The notes below the pieces were generated by a model, which was not told the origin of the DNA, did not search any database, and saw nothing but the letters and a program-made list of their open reading frames with translations. The position numbers and the translations under genes are program-made. From NCBI GenBank assembly GCA_937928685.1, contig CALGJU010000193.1, positions 1-55,456 of the forward strand: a stretch of 55,456 nt of DNA, in the 5' to 3' direction. Source of the DNA: an uncultured Granulosicoccaceae bacterium. GTDB taxonomy: Bacteria > Pseudomonadota > Gammaproteobacteria > Granulosicoccales > Granulosicoccaceae. Each line of letters opens with the position of its first letter. The first letter of the stretch is position 1. This document shows positions 25,670 through 35,382 of this stretch, in pieces.

Positions 25670-28441
25670 ATGCTTAAAAATATTCGACAACTGGGTCGTT
25701 CGCCATCTGACACTAAAAGTAGTGACAAGGGTAGTGACAAAGGCAAAGATAAGAAACCGGCCATGCCGGCCACAGAATATTCTCTGACCGATCCGTTAGA
25801 GAAAAACCGTGTCAAGGCCGCCACCAATCACACCGATGCAGCAGCCTTGCTGAGCATGGCCAAGTCAGATGATAGTGAGCTGGTGCGTGACACCTGCACA
25901 CGGCGGTATTCGCAACTTATCACTGACAATGAAACGGAGCGACAAACGCTCGCAGATCTTCTGGCAAACCACCGGGCATTGTTTTTCTCCATCACAACGC
26001 AAAGCACTGAAGAATCATTGCGTCAGCTCGGACTGGAAAAGGCGACCAACGATGAAGATTGGTTGATCATCGCAGATAAATCTAAATTCCATGACACCCG
26101 ACTCACCGCTGCAAACAAATTAGACACACTGGCAAGTGTTGATAAATGTTGGCGCAGCATGAAAACAAAAGACAAGCTGGTCGCCAGAGAGCTCAAAACA
26201 CGCCTTGATAAACACCGCGAAGAACAAAGCCTGGCGGACGCGCAGGAATCACAGGTAGACAAATTACTTGATGAGATGGACAAGATAGCCAATGGAATCT
26301 GGCAACCGGGAACAGTCAATCGCTTTGATCTTTTCAGCACCCAATGGGATCAGCTGGATTTTGAACCTGCGTCAGACAAGAAAGCTCGTTACGTAACGCT
26401 ACATCAGTCAGCCAGTGAAAAAGCCAAAGAATGGCGAGGGAAACAGTCACTGCAAGACCAACGCCTGTCGGTAATTGCAACACTTAAAGAACTCACTGAG
26501 TCCACTGACAAAGCCACGGCAGAAGAGCTCTCTACTCTACTACCAGCCTGTACTAGCAGTCTTGCCACCCAGCGCAAGCTCTGGGCAGACCTTCAAGCTG
26601 AGGCCGAAGCGGGTCAGACACAACAATTTAATACGCTGAGCAGCTCAATAGATTCAAAGCTTAAAAACGCGGCCACTGTCCTCAAAGCACAGCAGCTGCT
26701 CAGCAACGATAGCCCGGCGCCAAAAGCGCTACAAAGCACACTTAAGTCGCTCGAGGCACTGCGCGCAGACACAGGGACCGCTGAGTTTCAAAAAGCAGCA
26801 CCGCAATTAATCGATACCGTCAAAACCAGGCTCGATCAAAAAACTGCTGCCGATACCGAACTACGGCAACAGATTCACCGGCAGTTCGCAAGCCTGAACA
26901 GCGCGGTCGCCGCAAAACGCTGGGGCCCTGCCAAGTCCATTCAAGAACGACTGGCAAAGAAAATCGCTCGACTGCCCGCATCAGACAAAGCAGGCTATAC
27001 AGAAAAGCTGGCGCGCCTTGAAACCAAAGTCAAAGAGCTGGGTGACTGGAAAGAATTTGCGTCGGAGCCAAAGCTAATTACCCTGTGCGAGCAAATGGAG
27101 AAGGTACCTTCGCAAAAGCTACCGCCCAACGATTGCGCAAATCGTATTAAAGACCTTCAAATGCAATGGAAAGCCATGGGGGCAAGCCCGGCGCAAGAGC
27201 AACATTGGCCACGCTTCAAAGAAGCCGCAGATATTGCCTACGAGCCATGCGGAAAATTTTTTACAGCACGGCGCGAAGATCGCAAAATCAAACTTGATAA
27301 ACGCAAAGAAATTTGCGAACTCCTTGAGCAATACGAAAGCAACACGGACTGGACACAACCCGACTTTAAACTGGTCGAGAAAACGCTGAGAACCGCCAAA
27401 CAAGAGTGGAAGCACAACCAGGTATTTGACAAAAAACGTGGCAAAGCGCTGGACGATCGCTTCACGAAAATTCTTACACTGTTAGATGGGAAGCTTGACC
27501 CGGTATACGAGGCAAACGCCGCCGAGAAAAAAGACCTGATCGAAAGAGTGACAAAACTCGGTGAAGGCGATATCAATCAACACGGCATTAATCAGGTCAA
27601 GAGCCTGCAGTCGGCTTGGCGGCTCAGCGGCGCCTGCCGGCAAAAAGATGATCGTGCGCTGTGGAAAGAATTCAGCGCCGCCACCAATCAGGTCTTTGAA
27701 AAGTTTCGCGGAATAAAGCGCGAGCAACACGCGGCAAGCGTCGAACATGTTGTGCGCGCCAGAGAAATCATAAGAACCCTGGCAACAATAAAAGACTCCA
27801 AAGAACCGGTTAGCGAGAAAACACTGACCGATTTGCAAACCGAATATGCAGAATTACCGGAGTTTCCAGAGAGAGATCAGAAAAGGCTCGAACGCGATCT
27901 ACGCAAAGCGCTTGATTCAGTCGACCGCTACCGACAACAGACACTCGACAACAGTCGAAAGCAGGCTTTGCAAAGTCTGCAACACAATGCCGATCTATGC
28001 CAACAGTTGGAAAGTCTCGCCGGGCAACCCGCTGAGGAAATAAAAGATCAAATGGAGACCATACTGTCAGAATGGCAATCGTCCAACCGCGGCGAAAACC
28101 CACAGGCAGTGAAAGCACTGGATGCACGTAAGCAGGCAATAGTTGATCTGCTAAACGCTGGCGATACACCGGACTACGACACCAACACAACGGCGCGGCG
28201 ACTCCTTTGCATTGAGCTTGAAATATTGTGCGACAAGGAAACACCATCTGAAGACAAGGCCATTCGTATGCAGTACCAGCTTGAACAACTACAACAAGGC
28301 CTACAGTCAAACAGCGCCGCACAATCTAAAGCGCAACGGACAGAGCAACTGCAGATCAAATGGCTCACCGCCGCACCAGCTGCGCCAGAATTGCGTGACA
28401 AACTCGAATCAAGGTTTAATCAGGTACTCGGGAAAAACTAA
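25670..28441 (+). CDS. DUF349 domain-containing protein
   Basis: The 923-residue protein starts with a low-complexity basic stretch (repeated SDKGSDKGKD, about 15-28) and then is almost wholly helical with heptad-like charge patterns. Several DUF349 repeats are visible from about residue 460 on (LQMQWKAMG, HWPRFKEAADIAYEPCGKFF, ALWKEFSAATNQVFEKFRG). DUF349 proteins are large, helical and of unclear role; they are common in gammaproteobacteria. GGAG just before the ATG at 25670 supports the start. No membrane segment or enzyme motif is present. Confidence 0.85.
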   Translation: MLKNIRQLGRSPSDTKSSDKGSDKGKDKKPAMPATEYSLTDPLEKNRVKAATNHTDAAALLSMAKSDDSELVRDTCTRRYSQLITDNETERQTLADLLANHRALFFSITTQSTEESLRQLGLEKATNDEDWLIIADKSKFHDTRLTAANKLDTLASVDKCWRSMKTKDKLVARELKTRLDKHREEQSLADAQESQVDKLLDEMDKIANGIWQPGTVNRFDLFSTQWDQLDFEPASDKKARYVTLHQSASEKAKEWRGKQSLQDQRLSVIATLKELTESTDKATAEELSTLLPACTSSLATQRKLWADLQAEAEAGQTQQFNTLSSSIDSKLKNAATVLKAQQLLSNDSPAPKALQSTLKSLEALRADTGTAEFQKAAPQLIDTVKTRLDQKTAADTELRQQIHRQFASLNSAVAAKRWGPAKSIQERLAKKIARLPASDKAGYTEKLARLETKVKELGDWKEFASEPKLITLCEQMEKVPSQKLPPNDCANRIKDLQMQWKAMGASPAQEQHWPRFKEAADIAYEPCGKFFTARREDRKIKLDKRKEICELLEQYESNTDWTQPDFKLVEKTLRTAKQEWKHNQVFDKKRGKALDDRFTKILTLLDGKLDPVYEANAAEKKDLIERVTKLGEGDINQHGINQVKSLQSAWRLSGACRQKDDRALWKEFSAATNQVFEKFRGIKREQHAASVEHVVRAREIIRTLATIKDSKEPVSEKTLTDLQTEYAELPEFPERDQKRLERDLRKALDSVDRYRQQTLDNSRKQALQSLQHNADLCQQLESLAGQPAEEIKDQMETILSEWQSSNRGENPQAVKALDARKQAIVDLLNAGDTPDYDTNTTARRLLCIELEILCDKETPSEDKAIRMQYQLEQLQQGLQSNSAAQSKAQRTEQLQIKWLTAAPAAPELRDKLESRFNQVLGKN

Positions 28442-28570
28442 ACCATAAGATGAGTCATTTACCGCATGTCGGCAAATGGGAAGCGTTTTGCAAGTGACTC
28501 AACGGTTGACCTTGATGAGTGATTGAAACAAACTTGTCGCTTGCTCCCGCACAAACAAGAGAGACCTATC

Positions 28571-29434
28571 TTGGAATATCTGGCTCCCGAAAAAACAGCT
28601 GATGCTGTAAAGCTATTGGCTAAATCCAAAGGCAGTGTTCATGTGCTTGCCGGCGGCTCAGACCTGCTGGTAAGAATGAAAGGCGGTTATGTCGAGCCTG
28701 ACGTAATCATTGACATCAAGCGCATCAAAACGATGCAGGAAATCAAAAAAGGTGCGACCGGTTTTTCAATAGGTGCCGCCGTATCCTGCTCAAAAATGGG
28801 AGAGCACAAAGCGCTGCGTAAAGCGTGGCCGGGCGTAGTGGAAGCCGCCAACCTCATTGGTTCTGATCAAATTCAAGGACGCTGCACCATTGCAGGCAAT
28901 CTCTGTAATGCCTCACCGGCGGCAGACAGCGTACCGGCATTAATAGCCGCCAAAGCCGTGGCGGTAATTAAGGGTCCAAAGGGCACGCGAAGAGTCGCGG
29001 TAGAAGACATTGCCACAGCTCCCGGTAAAACCTGCCTCAAAAAAGGCGAAGTCGTCGAATATATTCAACTGCCCAAGCGCGCCGCTAAAATGGCCGACGC
29101 CTACCTCAGATTCACACCACGAACTGAAATGGATATCGCCGTGGTCAGTGCTGCTGTGAACCTCACCCTGGGTCCGAGAGGCGTGATCACCCATGCGCGC
29201 GTCGCACTAGGGGCGGTAGCACCCACCGCAGTGCTTGTGCCAGAAGCCACAAAAATACTGAAAGGTGGCAAGCTTGACGATGCAAAGCTCGAAGCACTGG
29301 CAGAAATTTGCAACGCAGCGTGTCGCCCCATTGACGACAAACGCGGCACCATACAATTCCGAACCCACGTAGCTGGCGTACTTGCGAAACGCGCCGCACG
29401 ACTGGCCTACACCCGCGCCGGAGGCAAACTCTAA
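28571..29434 (+). CDS. Molybdenum hydroxylase FAD-binding (medium) subunit
   Basis: This is the CoxM/XdhB-type FAD subunit. The flavin-binding loop LAGGSDLLVRMK lies near residues 29-40 and the second conserved motif GRCTIAGNLCNASPAAD near 105-121. I choose the TTG at 28571 (287 residues) because AAGAGAGA lies seven bases upstream and family members start directly with a sequence like EYLAPEKTADAV; an upstream in-frame TTG at 28523 would add 16 unlike residues. It moves electrons from the iron-sulphur subunit to the acceptor. The stop overlaps the next ATG (TAATG). Confidence 0.9.
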   Translation: MEYLAPEKTADAVKLLAKSKGSVHVLAGGSDLLVRMKGGYVEPDVIIDIKRIKTMQEIKKGATGFSIGAAVSCSKMGEHKALRKAWPGVVEAANLIGSDQIQGRCTIAGNLCNASPAADSVPALIAAKAVAVIKGPKGTRRVAVEDIATAPGKTCLKKGEVVEYIQLPKRAAKMADAYLRFTPRTEMDIAVVSAAVNLTLGPRGVITHARVALGAVAPTAVLVPEATKILKGGKLDDAKLEALAEICNAACRPIDDKRGTIQFRTHVAGVLAKRAARLAYTRAGGKL

Positions 29435-29907
29435 TGTCAGTACTTGTTAGCTCAATTATCAATGGCGACAACATCGAATTCGCCTGCGAACCAGATGAAA
29501 CCCTACTCGATGCCCTGCGCGACCGGGTCGGCATGACAGGCGTAAAGGAAGGCTGTGGCACTGGTGATTGCGGTGCCTGCAGCATCACGTTAGACGGTGC
29601 ACTAGTGTGTTCGTGCCTGGTACTCGGTGCAGAGGCTGAAGGCCGAAGTATTGAAACAGTGGAAGGCATGAGCGACGGCAATGTTCTGCATCCGCTACAA
29701 CAAAAATTTCTTGAGCACGCAGCACTACAGTGTGGCATCTGCACACCCGGTTTTTTGATTGCCGCAAAATCACTGTTAGAAAAAAACAACGACCCGACCG
29801 AAGAAGAAGTCCGTTATGCACTGGCGGGTAACCTGTGCCGTTGCACCGGCTACGACAAAATAGTCCGCGCGGTGTTAGATGCTGCAAAACAAATGAGAAA
29901 GGCATAG
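29434..29907 (+). CDS. Molybdenum hydroxylase [2Fe-2S] (small) subunit
   Basis: The 157-residue protein carries both iron-sulphur clusters of the family: Cys41, 46, 49 and 61 form the plant-ferredoxin-type site, and Cys100, 103, 135 and 137 (CGIC and CRC) the helical site near the molybdenum centre. Size and spacing match CoxS/XdhC-type subunits. It starts within the stop of the FAD subunit (TAATG) and is followed five bases later by the molybdenum subunit. Confidence 0.94.
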   Translation: MSVLVSSIINGDNIEFACEPDETLLDALRDRVGMTGVKEGCGTGDCGACSITLDGALVCSCLVLGAEAEGRSIETVEGMSDGNVLHPLQQKFLEHAALQCGICTPGFLIAAKSLLEKNNDPTEEEVRYALAGNLCRCTGYDKIVRAVLDAAKQMRKA

Positions 29908-29912
29908 TCATC

Positions 29913-32195
29913 ATGGGAAAAGACACTCAACTTACTGATCGCGTCTTTAAATCTGTTGGCACGCGTCCAATGCGGCCAGACGGTATAGACAAGGTAACCG
30001 GTCGCGCTCGCTACGGTGCCGACCACAACATGTCCGGTCAATTGCATGGCAGCATCTTACGCAGCCCGCATGCACACGCCAGTATTAAAAGTATTGATAC
30101 AAGCAAAGCAGAGAAGCTCAAGGGCGTTAAAGCCATCGTTACCGCCAAGGACTTTAAAACCAAGGGCATTACTGATCCGGACTTGCTGGATATCATCGAT
30201 AACTGCATGGCCAGTAAAAAGGCTTTTTATGACGGCCACGCCGTCGCGGCGGTCGCTGCAGTTGATGCAAAGACAGCAAAGGCCGCACTAAAGCTGATCA
30301 AAGTCGAATACAAAATTCTGAAACACGTCACCGATGTTGATGAAGCCGTACAACCCAAAGCGCCTTTATTAAATAACAAATGCTTCACCAAGGGTGTTGA
30401 TCCGACTCCGGACAAAGCATCAAACATTGCCAAAAGATCAGAGTTTGGTCACGGCGATGTAGCAGAGGGATTTGAAGCAGCAGATGTAGTGATTGAGCGC
30501 ACTTTTAAAACCGGGCAATCACATCAAGGCTATATTGAGCCGCATGCCTGCGTCGCCAGTGTCGGTCCTGACGGCACCGGAGAACTATGGGTATGTACTC
30601 AGGGACACTTTGTGTTCAGACAACAATGCGCCAAAATTCTTGGGCTTGATGAAGCCAAACTGAAAGTGACATCATCCGAAATCGGTGGCGGATTTGGTGG
30701 CAAAACTCACTTGTGGGTCGAGCCGGTTGCCCTCGCCTTGTCACGCAAAGCCAATCGTCCGGTGAAACTGGTCATGAGCCGCGAAGAGGTGTTTCGCGCC
30801 TCCGGCCCCACCAGCGCCACTTCAATTGATATTAAAATGGGCGTCACCAAAGACGGCGTTATTACCGCCGCTGAAGCAGAGCTGCGTTACACGAGCGGCC
30901 CTTATGCCGGATCATGGGCAACACTCGGCGCGATGACATCCTTCGCGTGTTACGACCTCAAAAACGTAAAAACTGTTGGCCTCGAAGTATTAGTTAACCG
31001 ACCAAAGACGACTGCCTACCGCGCACCGTCAGCCCCCATGGCAGCCTTCGCTGTGGAAAGCATGATTGATGAGCTGGCCGATCGCATTGGCATGAAAGCG
31101 ATCGATATGCGAATCCAGAACGCCGCCAAAGAAGGCACAAGGTCATCTTATGGACCGGTTTACGGCCCTATCGGCATTGGCCCGACGCTAGACGCTGCAA
31201 AGAAACATCCGCACATGTCAGCGCCACTCGGGCCCAACCAGGGCCGCGGCATGGCCTGCGGTTTCTGGTTCAACTTTGGCGGTCAATCCTGTACTGATCT
31301 GAATATAGGATCGGACGGTACAGCCACAATCACCGTTGGCACCATTGACGTCGGTGGCGCCCGCGCCTCTCTTGCACTCGTGGTCGCCGAGGAACTCGGC
31401 ATACCCTACGATCAGGTCAAAGCAGTCATCGCTGATACCACGGCACTGGGCTACAACGAAATGACTGACGGCAGCCGCGGCACCTTTGCCAGTTCAATGT
31501 CTGCCATTCAGTCCTGCCGCATGGCAATCGCTGACATGCGCCAACGCGCTGCCACGCTGTGGGAAATTGATGTTGATGAAGTCGTGTGGGAGAACGGACA
31601 CGCCTATGCCGGGGAGTCAGGTTTGAACGACAGTAATTCAAACCATCCGCCCTTATCCATTGCTGATCTGGCGAAAAGCGCTGACAAAACAGGCGGACCC
31701 ATTGCCGGGCACGCACAGATTGTCGCAGACGGCGCCGGGGTATCTTTCGCGACGCACATTTGCGATATTGAAGTTGACCCAGAAACCGGGCAAACACGCG
31801 TTGTACGCTACACCGTCATTCAGGATGCAGGCAAAGCGGTTCACCCGACGTATGTTGAAGGTCAGTTCCAGGGTGGTGCGGCACAGGGCATCGGCTGGGC
31901 ACTCAATGAAGAATATATCTACGGTGAAGACGGGCGCTTGCAAAACGCAGGTTTTCTGGATTATCGAATCCCTGTCTGTTCAGACCTGCCCATGATTGAC
32001 ACCCAGATTCTTGAGATTCCTAATCCGAATCACCCCTACGGCATCCGTGGTGTGGGAGAAACCTCCATTGTACCGCCGCTTGCCGCTATCGGTAATGCGG
32101 TATCAAACGCGACACAGGTTCGAATGACCCATGTGCCCATGTCACCGCCGCGTATTCTGGCGGCCATCCACGCTGAAGCGGCATCTGACGATTAA
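29913..32195 (+). CDS. Molybdenum hydroxylase large (molybdopterin-binding) subunit
   Basis: From the ATG at 29913 the protein is 760 residues; a longer frame from 29835 overlaps the small-subunit gene and is not family-like. The N-terminal domain starts MRPDGIDKVTGRARYGAD; GGGFGGK is the first molybdopterin-binding motif, and the catalytic Glu716 lies in GVGETS. The active-site loop reads AYRAPSAP at about 368-375, not the AYRCSFR loop of true CO dehydrogenase, so this is a xanthine-oxidase-family hydroxylase of unknown substrate. No signal peptide or Tat motif is seen, so it is cytoplasmic. It ends in TAATG, overlapping the MoaD-like gene. Confidence 0.92.
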   Translation: MGKDTQLTDRVFKSVGTRPMRPDGIDKVTGRARYGADHNMSGQLHGSILRSPHAHASIKSIDTSKAEKLKGVKAIVTAKDFKTKGITDPDLLDIIDNCMASKKAFYDGHAVAAVAAVDAKTAKAALKLIKVEYKILKHVTDVDEAVQPKAPLLNNKCFTKGVDPTPDKASNIAKRSEFGHGDVAEGFEAADVVIERTFKTGQSHQGYIEPHACVASVGPDGTGELWVCTQGHFVFRQQCAKILGLDEAKLKVTSSEIGGGFGGKTHLWVEPVALALSRKANRPVKLVMSREEVFRASGPTSATSIDIKMGVTKDGVITAAEAELRYTSGPYAGSWATLGAMTSFACYDLKNVKTVGLEVLVNRPKTTAYRAPSAPMAAFAVESMIDELADRIGMKAIDMRIQNAAKEGTRSSYGPVYGPIGIGPTLDAAKKHPHMSAPLGPNQGRGMACGFWFNFGGQSCTDLNIGSDGTATITVGTIDVGGARASLALVVAEELGIPYDQVKAVIADTTALGYNEMTDGSRGTFASSMSAIQSCRMAIADMRQRAATLWEIDVDEVVWENGHAYAGESGLNDSNSNHPPLSIADLAKSADKTGGPIAGHAQIVADGAGVSFATHICDIEVDPETGQTRVVRYTVIQDAGKAVHPTYVEGQFQGGAAQGIGWALNEEYIYGEDGRLQNAGFLDYRIPVCSDLPMIDTQILEIPNPNHPYGIRGVGETSIVPPLAAIGNAVSNATQVRMTHVPMSPPRILAAIHAEAASDD

Positions 32196-32440
32196 TGAAT
32201 AAGGTGTTTTTGTGGGGCGGCTTACGCCCCGCAGCTGGCGGTGCTGAATTCGTTGAAATTGAAGCGCTCACTATTCGTGAGCTATTGCGCAAACTTGCCG
32301 AGCGACACCCGAAACTAGAGACACTAATTGATAGTGAAATCGCCGTGTCCATTAATGGCACCATCTATCAGGACGATTGGTCAAAAAAAATCCCGAAAGA
32401 TGCAGAGATTTATCTATTGCCCAGAATAGAAGGCGGCTAA
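32195..32440 (+). CDS. MoaD/ThiS family sulphur-carrier protein
   Basis: The 81-residue product has the ubiquitin-like MoaD/ThiS pattern and ends in the required Gly-Gly (LLPRIEGG), which is adenylated and thiocarboxylated in sulphur transfer. MoaD supplies sulphur to molybdopterin. Its start overlaps the stop of the molybdenum-enzyme large subunit, so it is the fourth gene of that operon. The position strongly suggests service to this enzyme's cofactor, but a ThiS-like or other carrier role is not excluded. Confidence 0.82.
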   Translation: MNKVFLWGGLRPAAGGAEFVEIEALTIRELLRKLAERHPKLETLIDSEIAVSINGTIYQDDWSKKIPKDAEIYLLPRIEGG

Positions 32441-32600
32441 ATAGCCCGTGAAACGGCGTCTCAGAGCGATACAACTGCACCAGAATTGCAACGTTTCCGC
32501 ACCAATAGTAGCAGTTTGTGATAACCACTACTGATCACATGACAACCCTTTCTGCCGCTGGTAGAGTCCGTCTCCACTGACTCTGTAAGCAATATCCATC

Positions 32601-33860
32601 GTGATTCCAGTAAAAACACTATTTGTTGTTCTCTCGTTTTTTACTTACTCTTTCTCAAGCATCAGCTTCGCTCAATCTGGTGTTTACAGTCCTTGTATTG
32701 ATGCCCCGCCGCTGCCGATACCACAAGATAACGCCGTCACCGTCGGCAATGTCGACCAACTCTATGCCGCCATGCTGGAGCTTCGCGAAAACAGCACCAT
32801 ATTACTCAAGCCCGGGCGCTACCGGCTCGCCTCTTCAACGCTTGGTATCACCGCTGACAACGTTACTATCAGGGGACTGGAGAATAACTGCGATTCCGTA
32901 GAATTGATTGGTCCCGGCATGGACAACCCCAAACGCAAGAACGTTGACAACGGGTTCTGGATAAGCGCAAAAAATACCACCATCGCCAACCTGACCATTA
33001 GCGAAGTGTACTTCCACGCCATCCAGATCGACGGCAATGCCCGGTCACCCCGTATTTACAACGTGCGGATGGTCAATTCCGGACAGCAATTTATCAAAGC
33101 GAACCCAAGGGATTTCAGCCGCGGTGTTAATGATGGCGTAGTCGAATACAGCATCATGGAGTACACCAACGGCCCATCGCTTATCGACCACAACGGCATC
33201 GGCACGGGCTACACCAACGGTATAGATATTCACGCGGGCGTCGGCTGGCGTATCAGCAACAATCGCTTTAGAAATTTCCACACCCCTGACGATGCAGATC
33301 ACCTATGGAACGCAGCAGTACTGGCATGGAACGGGGCCAGTGATACAATAACCGAAAACAATACTTTTATAGATGTGGACCGCGCCATCGCCTACGGTCT
33401 CAAACAAAAGAACTTTGACCATCGCGGAGGAATCATCCGCAATAATATGGTCGTGATGACCCCGGGGCTCTACTCAAGCAAACGCACTCAAGGTGCAGAC
33501 GCCACCATTGTGGCATGGGATTCCCCCGGCACTAAGATCTTGCACAACACGGTGCTCACCAGTGGCAACTTACCAAAGTCGATAGAGTTGCGTTTTGAGT
33601 CTGACAGTATTGAAGTTTCAAACAATATCGTTGATGCACCAATTGCACACCGTGATCAAAAGTTCTTTATCTCGGCCAATAACGTGGACACCGCACGGGC
33701 AGACTGGTTTGTTAATCCAATAACCGGCAATTTGCGCCTCAAGGAAGGTGTGAATGAGGTGTTAAACAAAGTACGCAGACACCGACTGGCGCAATTTGAT
33801 ATCGACGGTGAAAACCGACCTTTTGGCAGAAAAGTGGATATCGGTGCTGATGAGCTGTAA
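32601..33860 (+). CDS. Secreted right-handed beta-helix protein
   Basis: A signal peptide (ends SISFAQ, about residue 25) precedes a 419-residue protein whose centre has repeated short strands typical of the parallel beta-helix (NVTIRGLENNCDSVELIG, TTIANLTISEVYFHAIQIDG, WRISNNRFRNFHT, DTITENNTFIDV, IIRNNMVVMTPG). It ends RKVDIGADEL, a common end of such secreted proteins. Related folds include polysaccharide lyases and epimerases, but no catalytic set can be assigned. The GTG at 32601 is the only sensible start before the signal. It stands alone. Confidence 0.75.
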   Translation: MIPVKTLFVVLSFFTYSFSSISFAQSGVYSPCIDAPPLPIPQDNAVTVGNVDQLYAAMLELRENSTILLKPGRYRLASSTLGITADNVTIRGLENNCDSVELIGPGMDNPKRKNVDNGFWISAKNTTIANLTISEVYFHAIQIDGNARSPRIYNVRMVNSGQQFIKANPRDFSRGVNDGVVEYSIMEYTNGPSLIDHNGIGTGYTNGIDIHAGVGWRISNNRFRNFHTPDDADHLWNAAVLAWNGASDTITENNTFIDVDRAIAYGLKQKNFDHRGGIIRNNMVVMTPGLYSSKRTQGADATIVAWDSPGTKILHNTVLTSGNLPKSIELRFESDSIEVSNNIVDAPIAHRDQKFFISANNVDTARADWFVNPITGNLRLKEGVNEVLNKVRRHRLAQFDIDGENRPFGRKVDIGADEL

Positions 33861-33910
33861 ACATGATCACTGAGTATCACTGCAACTAACCAGCGTGACG
33901 AGAAATGCGC

Positions 33911-34200
33911 GGCTCGTCAGTCTGTCTAAACCTTACACTCCGCTACGGCCCGACTTATCTAGTCTAAGCAACTTCACCGACGAGCAACTTTACGTACTGG
34001 ATATCCCTCGCTAACGCTAGCGGGTTGGCTATCAAGCGCGCCATCTAGCTACTCAACCCGCCAGCGTCAGCGAGGGATGTGCAGCTCGTCAGTCTGTCTA
34101 AACCCCACACCCGCCTGTGGCTCGACTAATACTCTCAGCACACCTCACCGATAGGCAGTTTTACGTACTGGATCCCTCACTGACGCCAGCGGCTGGCTAT
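33911..34200. repeat. Imperfect direct repeat, about 110-120 bases, two copies
   Basis: Copy one starts GCTCGTCAGTCTGTCTAAAC at 33912 and copy two starts with the same 20 bases at 34084; both run on to TTTACGTACTGGAT (about 33989-34002 and 34160-34173) and then to an inverted copy of the 24-base element. They differ at many positions in between, so the duplication is not recent. Confidence 0.7.
34003..34078. repeat. REP-like inverted pair
   Basis: The element AACCCGCCAGCGTCAGCGAG (plus GGAT) at 34055-34078 is present inverted at 34003-34026, 22 of 24 bases matching, with 28 bases between. A third, more diverged inverted copy is at 34172-34194. Such paired short palindromic elements are typical of REP/BIME families. 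Confidence 0.7.
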
Positions 34201-34225
34201 CGGGGGAGCGCAAGGCGCTGGCTGC

Positions 34226-34651
34226 CTAAAACGGCTTAACAACCACCAAAATCACGATAACAATCAACGCAACAAATGGCAGCTCATTCAGCATTCGCAG
34301 CTTCTTCACAGACACATTACTCTCCCCTCCATCCAGTGCCCGCCCTACTTTAGTAAAGTAGATATGCAGCACAGTGACAGCAATCACAAGCAGCAGCTTC
34401 ACCCACATGAACTTTTGAGAAAACACAGAAGGATTAAGCGCTATTAAAGTAATCCCCAGTAACCAGGTGGCAATCATTGACGGAATCATAATGATTCCAC
34501 GCAACTGTGCAGCGGCGGCTTTCATTGTTTCAAACAAGGGTTCACCTGAACTGCTCTTGGCCTGGTGTAATTTGTAGCGAGGATAGATAAGCAACGAGGC
34601 CATCCATGCGACCATAGCGATAATATGAAACGCTTTAACCCATAAATACAT
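34226..34651 (-). CDS. hemJ: Protoporphyrinogen IX oxidase HemJ
   Basis: HemJ is the membrane-embedded, haem-containing enzyme that oxidises protoporphyrinogen IX in many bacteria lacking HemG/HemY. The 141 residues match: start MYLWVKAFHIIAMVAWMA with the conserved His9, four membrane helices, the PSMIATWLLG segment, MWVKLLLVIAV with the conserved Lys, LNELPFVALIVIVILVVVKPF-type C-terminus. The gene is followed by repeats and preceded by an SDR gene on the same strand 23 bases upstream. Confidence 0.92.
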   Translation of the reverse strand: MYLWVKAFHIIAMVAWMASLLIYPRYKLHQAKSSSGEPLFETMKAAAAQLRGIIMIPSMIATWLLGITLIALNPSVFSQKFMWVKLLLVIAVTVLHIYFTKVGRALDGGESNVSVKKLRMLNELPFVALIVIVILVVVKPF

Positions 34652-34674
34652 AATTCAATCCTCTGCCCGCTACC

Positions 34675-35382
34675 TTACTTACCCAACAACCAGCCGCCAT
34701 CAACATCAATGGTGGTACCGGTAACAAAGTCGTTCTCAACCATAAATACAATCGCCTTAGCCACTTCATCGGGCTCGCCTGCGCGTGGAATCAGGTGCAG
34801 GGCAGTGAGGTTTTCAAAATGTTTTTCACGTGCATCACCTTCCAGAGCTGACATGGGTGTATCAATCGTACCGGGAGAAACCGTATTTATTCGCTTTGGT
34901 GCGATCTCAGGCGCCAACGCCCGAACAAATGCCTCTACCGAGCCGCCAACCGCTGACAAACTGATCTGACCGGTCTTCGCCTTTCTTGCCGGAGACCCAC
35001 TCACGAGCACCGCGCTGCCGTGTTCTGACAGATGCGGTATTCCGTAACGCGCGACGTTGGCGTAGCCCCACAGCTTGTCGAAAGAACCGACAAAACCGTC
35101 CATGTCCATTTCTAAAAACGGCCCTAGTGCTCGCCCACCACCGGTTGCAGCACTAATAAGTATGTCAAACGGTGCGTGCTTCTCAAACAGTTGCTGCATC
35201 GCCTCACGATCACGAACATCACATGCCTCAAGCGTCACACCGTCTGGCAGCTCTCCCGCTTTCGATGGATCACGGCTGATCGCAATCACTTGTGCACCGA
35301 GAGATGCCAGTTGCCTGGTTGCTGCCAGCCCGATGCCAGAAGTACCACCAAAAACCAATGCTTTCTTTCCAGAGACTTGCAT
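34675..35382 (-). CDS. SDR family protein lacking the YxxxK catalytic motif
   Basis: The 235-residue protein has the cofactor motif GGTSGIG at about 12-18, an acidic pocket DVRD and a Rossmann layout, and ends NDFVTGTTIDVDGGWLLGK like FabG-type SDRs. Where family members have YxxxK, it reads SLSAVGGSVEAF, so Tyr and Lys are both missing, while the following RINTVSPGTIDTPM is normal. It may be a divergent reductase using other residues or a non-catalytic relative. It is divergent from serB and sits 23 bases from hemJ, possibly in one transcript. Confidence 0.8.
   Translation of the reverse strand: MQVSGKKALVFGGTSGIGLAATRQLASLGAQVIAISRDPSKAGELPDGVTLEACDVRDREAMQQLFEKHAPFDILISAATGGGRALGPFLEMDMDGFVGSFDKLWGYANVARYGIPHLSEHGSAVLVSGSPARKAKTGQISLSAVGGSVEAFVRALAPEIAPKRINTVSPGTIDTPMSALEGDAREKHFENLTALHLIPRAGEPDEVAKAIVFMVENDFVTGTTIDVDGGWLLGK

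Larger units (their letters stand above)
33861..34225. other. Gene-free stretch filled by repeats
   Basis: No gene is visible between the beta-helix gene and hemJ. The stretch is occupied by two imperfect copies of a unit of about 110-120 bases and by inverted copies of a 24-base palindromic repeat, listed separately. Confidence 0.6.

Noticed and set aside
29913-32195. Annotation as aerobic CO dehydrogenase large subunit
   Set aside because: The active-site loop reads AYRAPSAP, not the AYRCSFR of form I CO dehydrogenase, so only the wider molybdenum hydroxylase family is supported.
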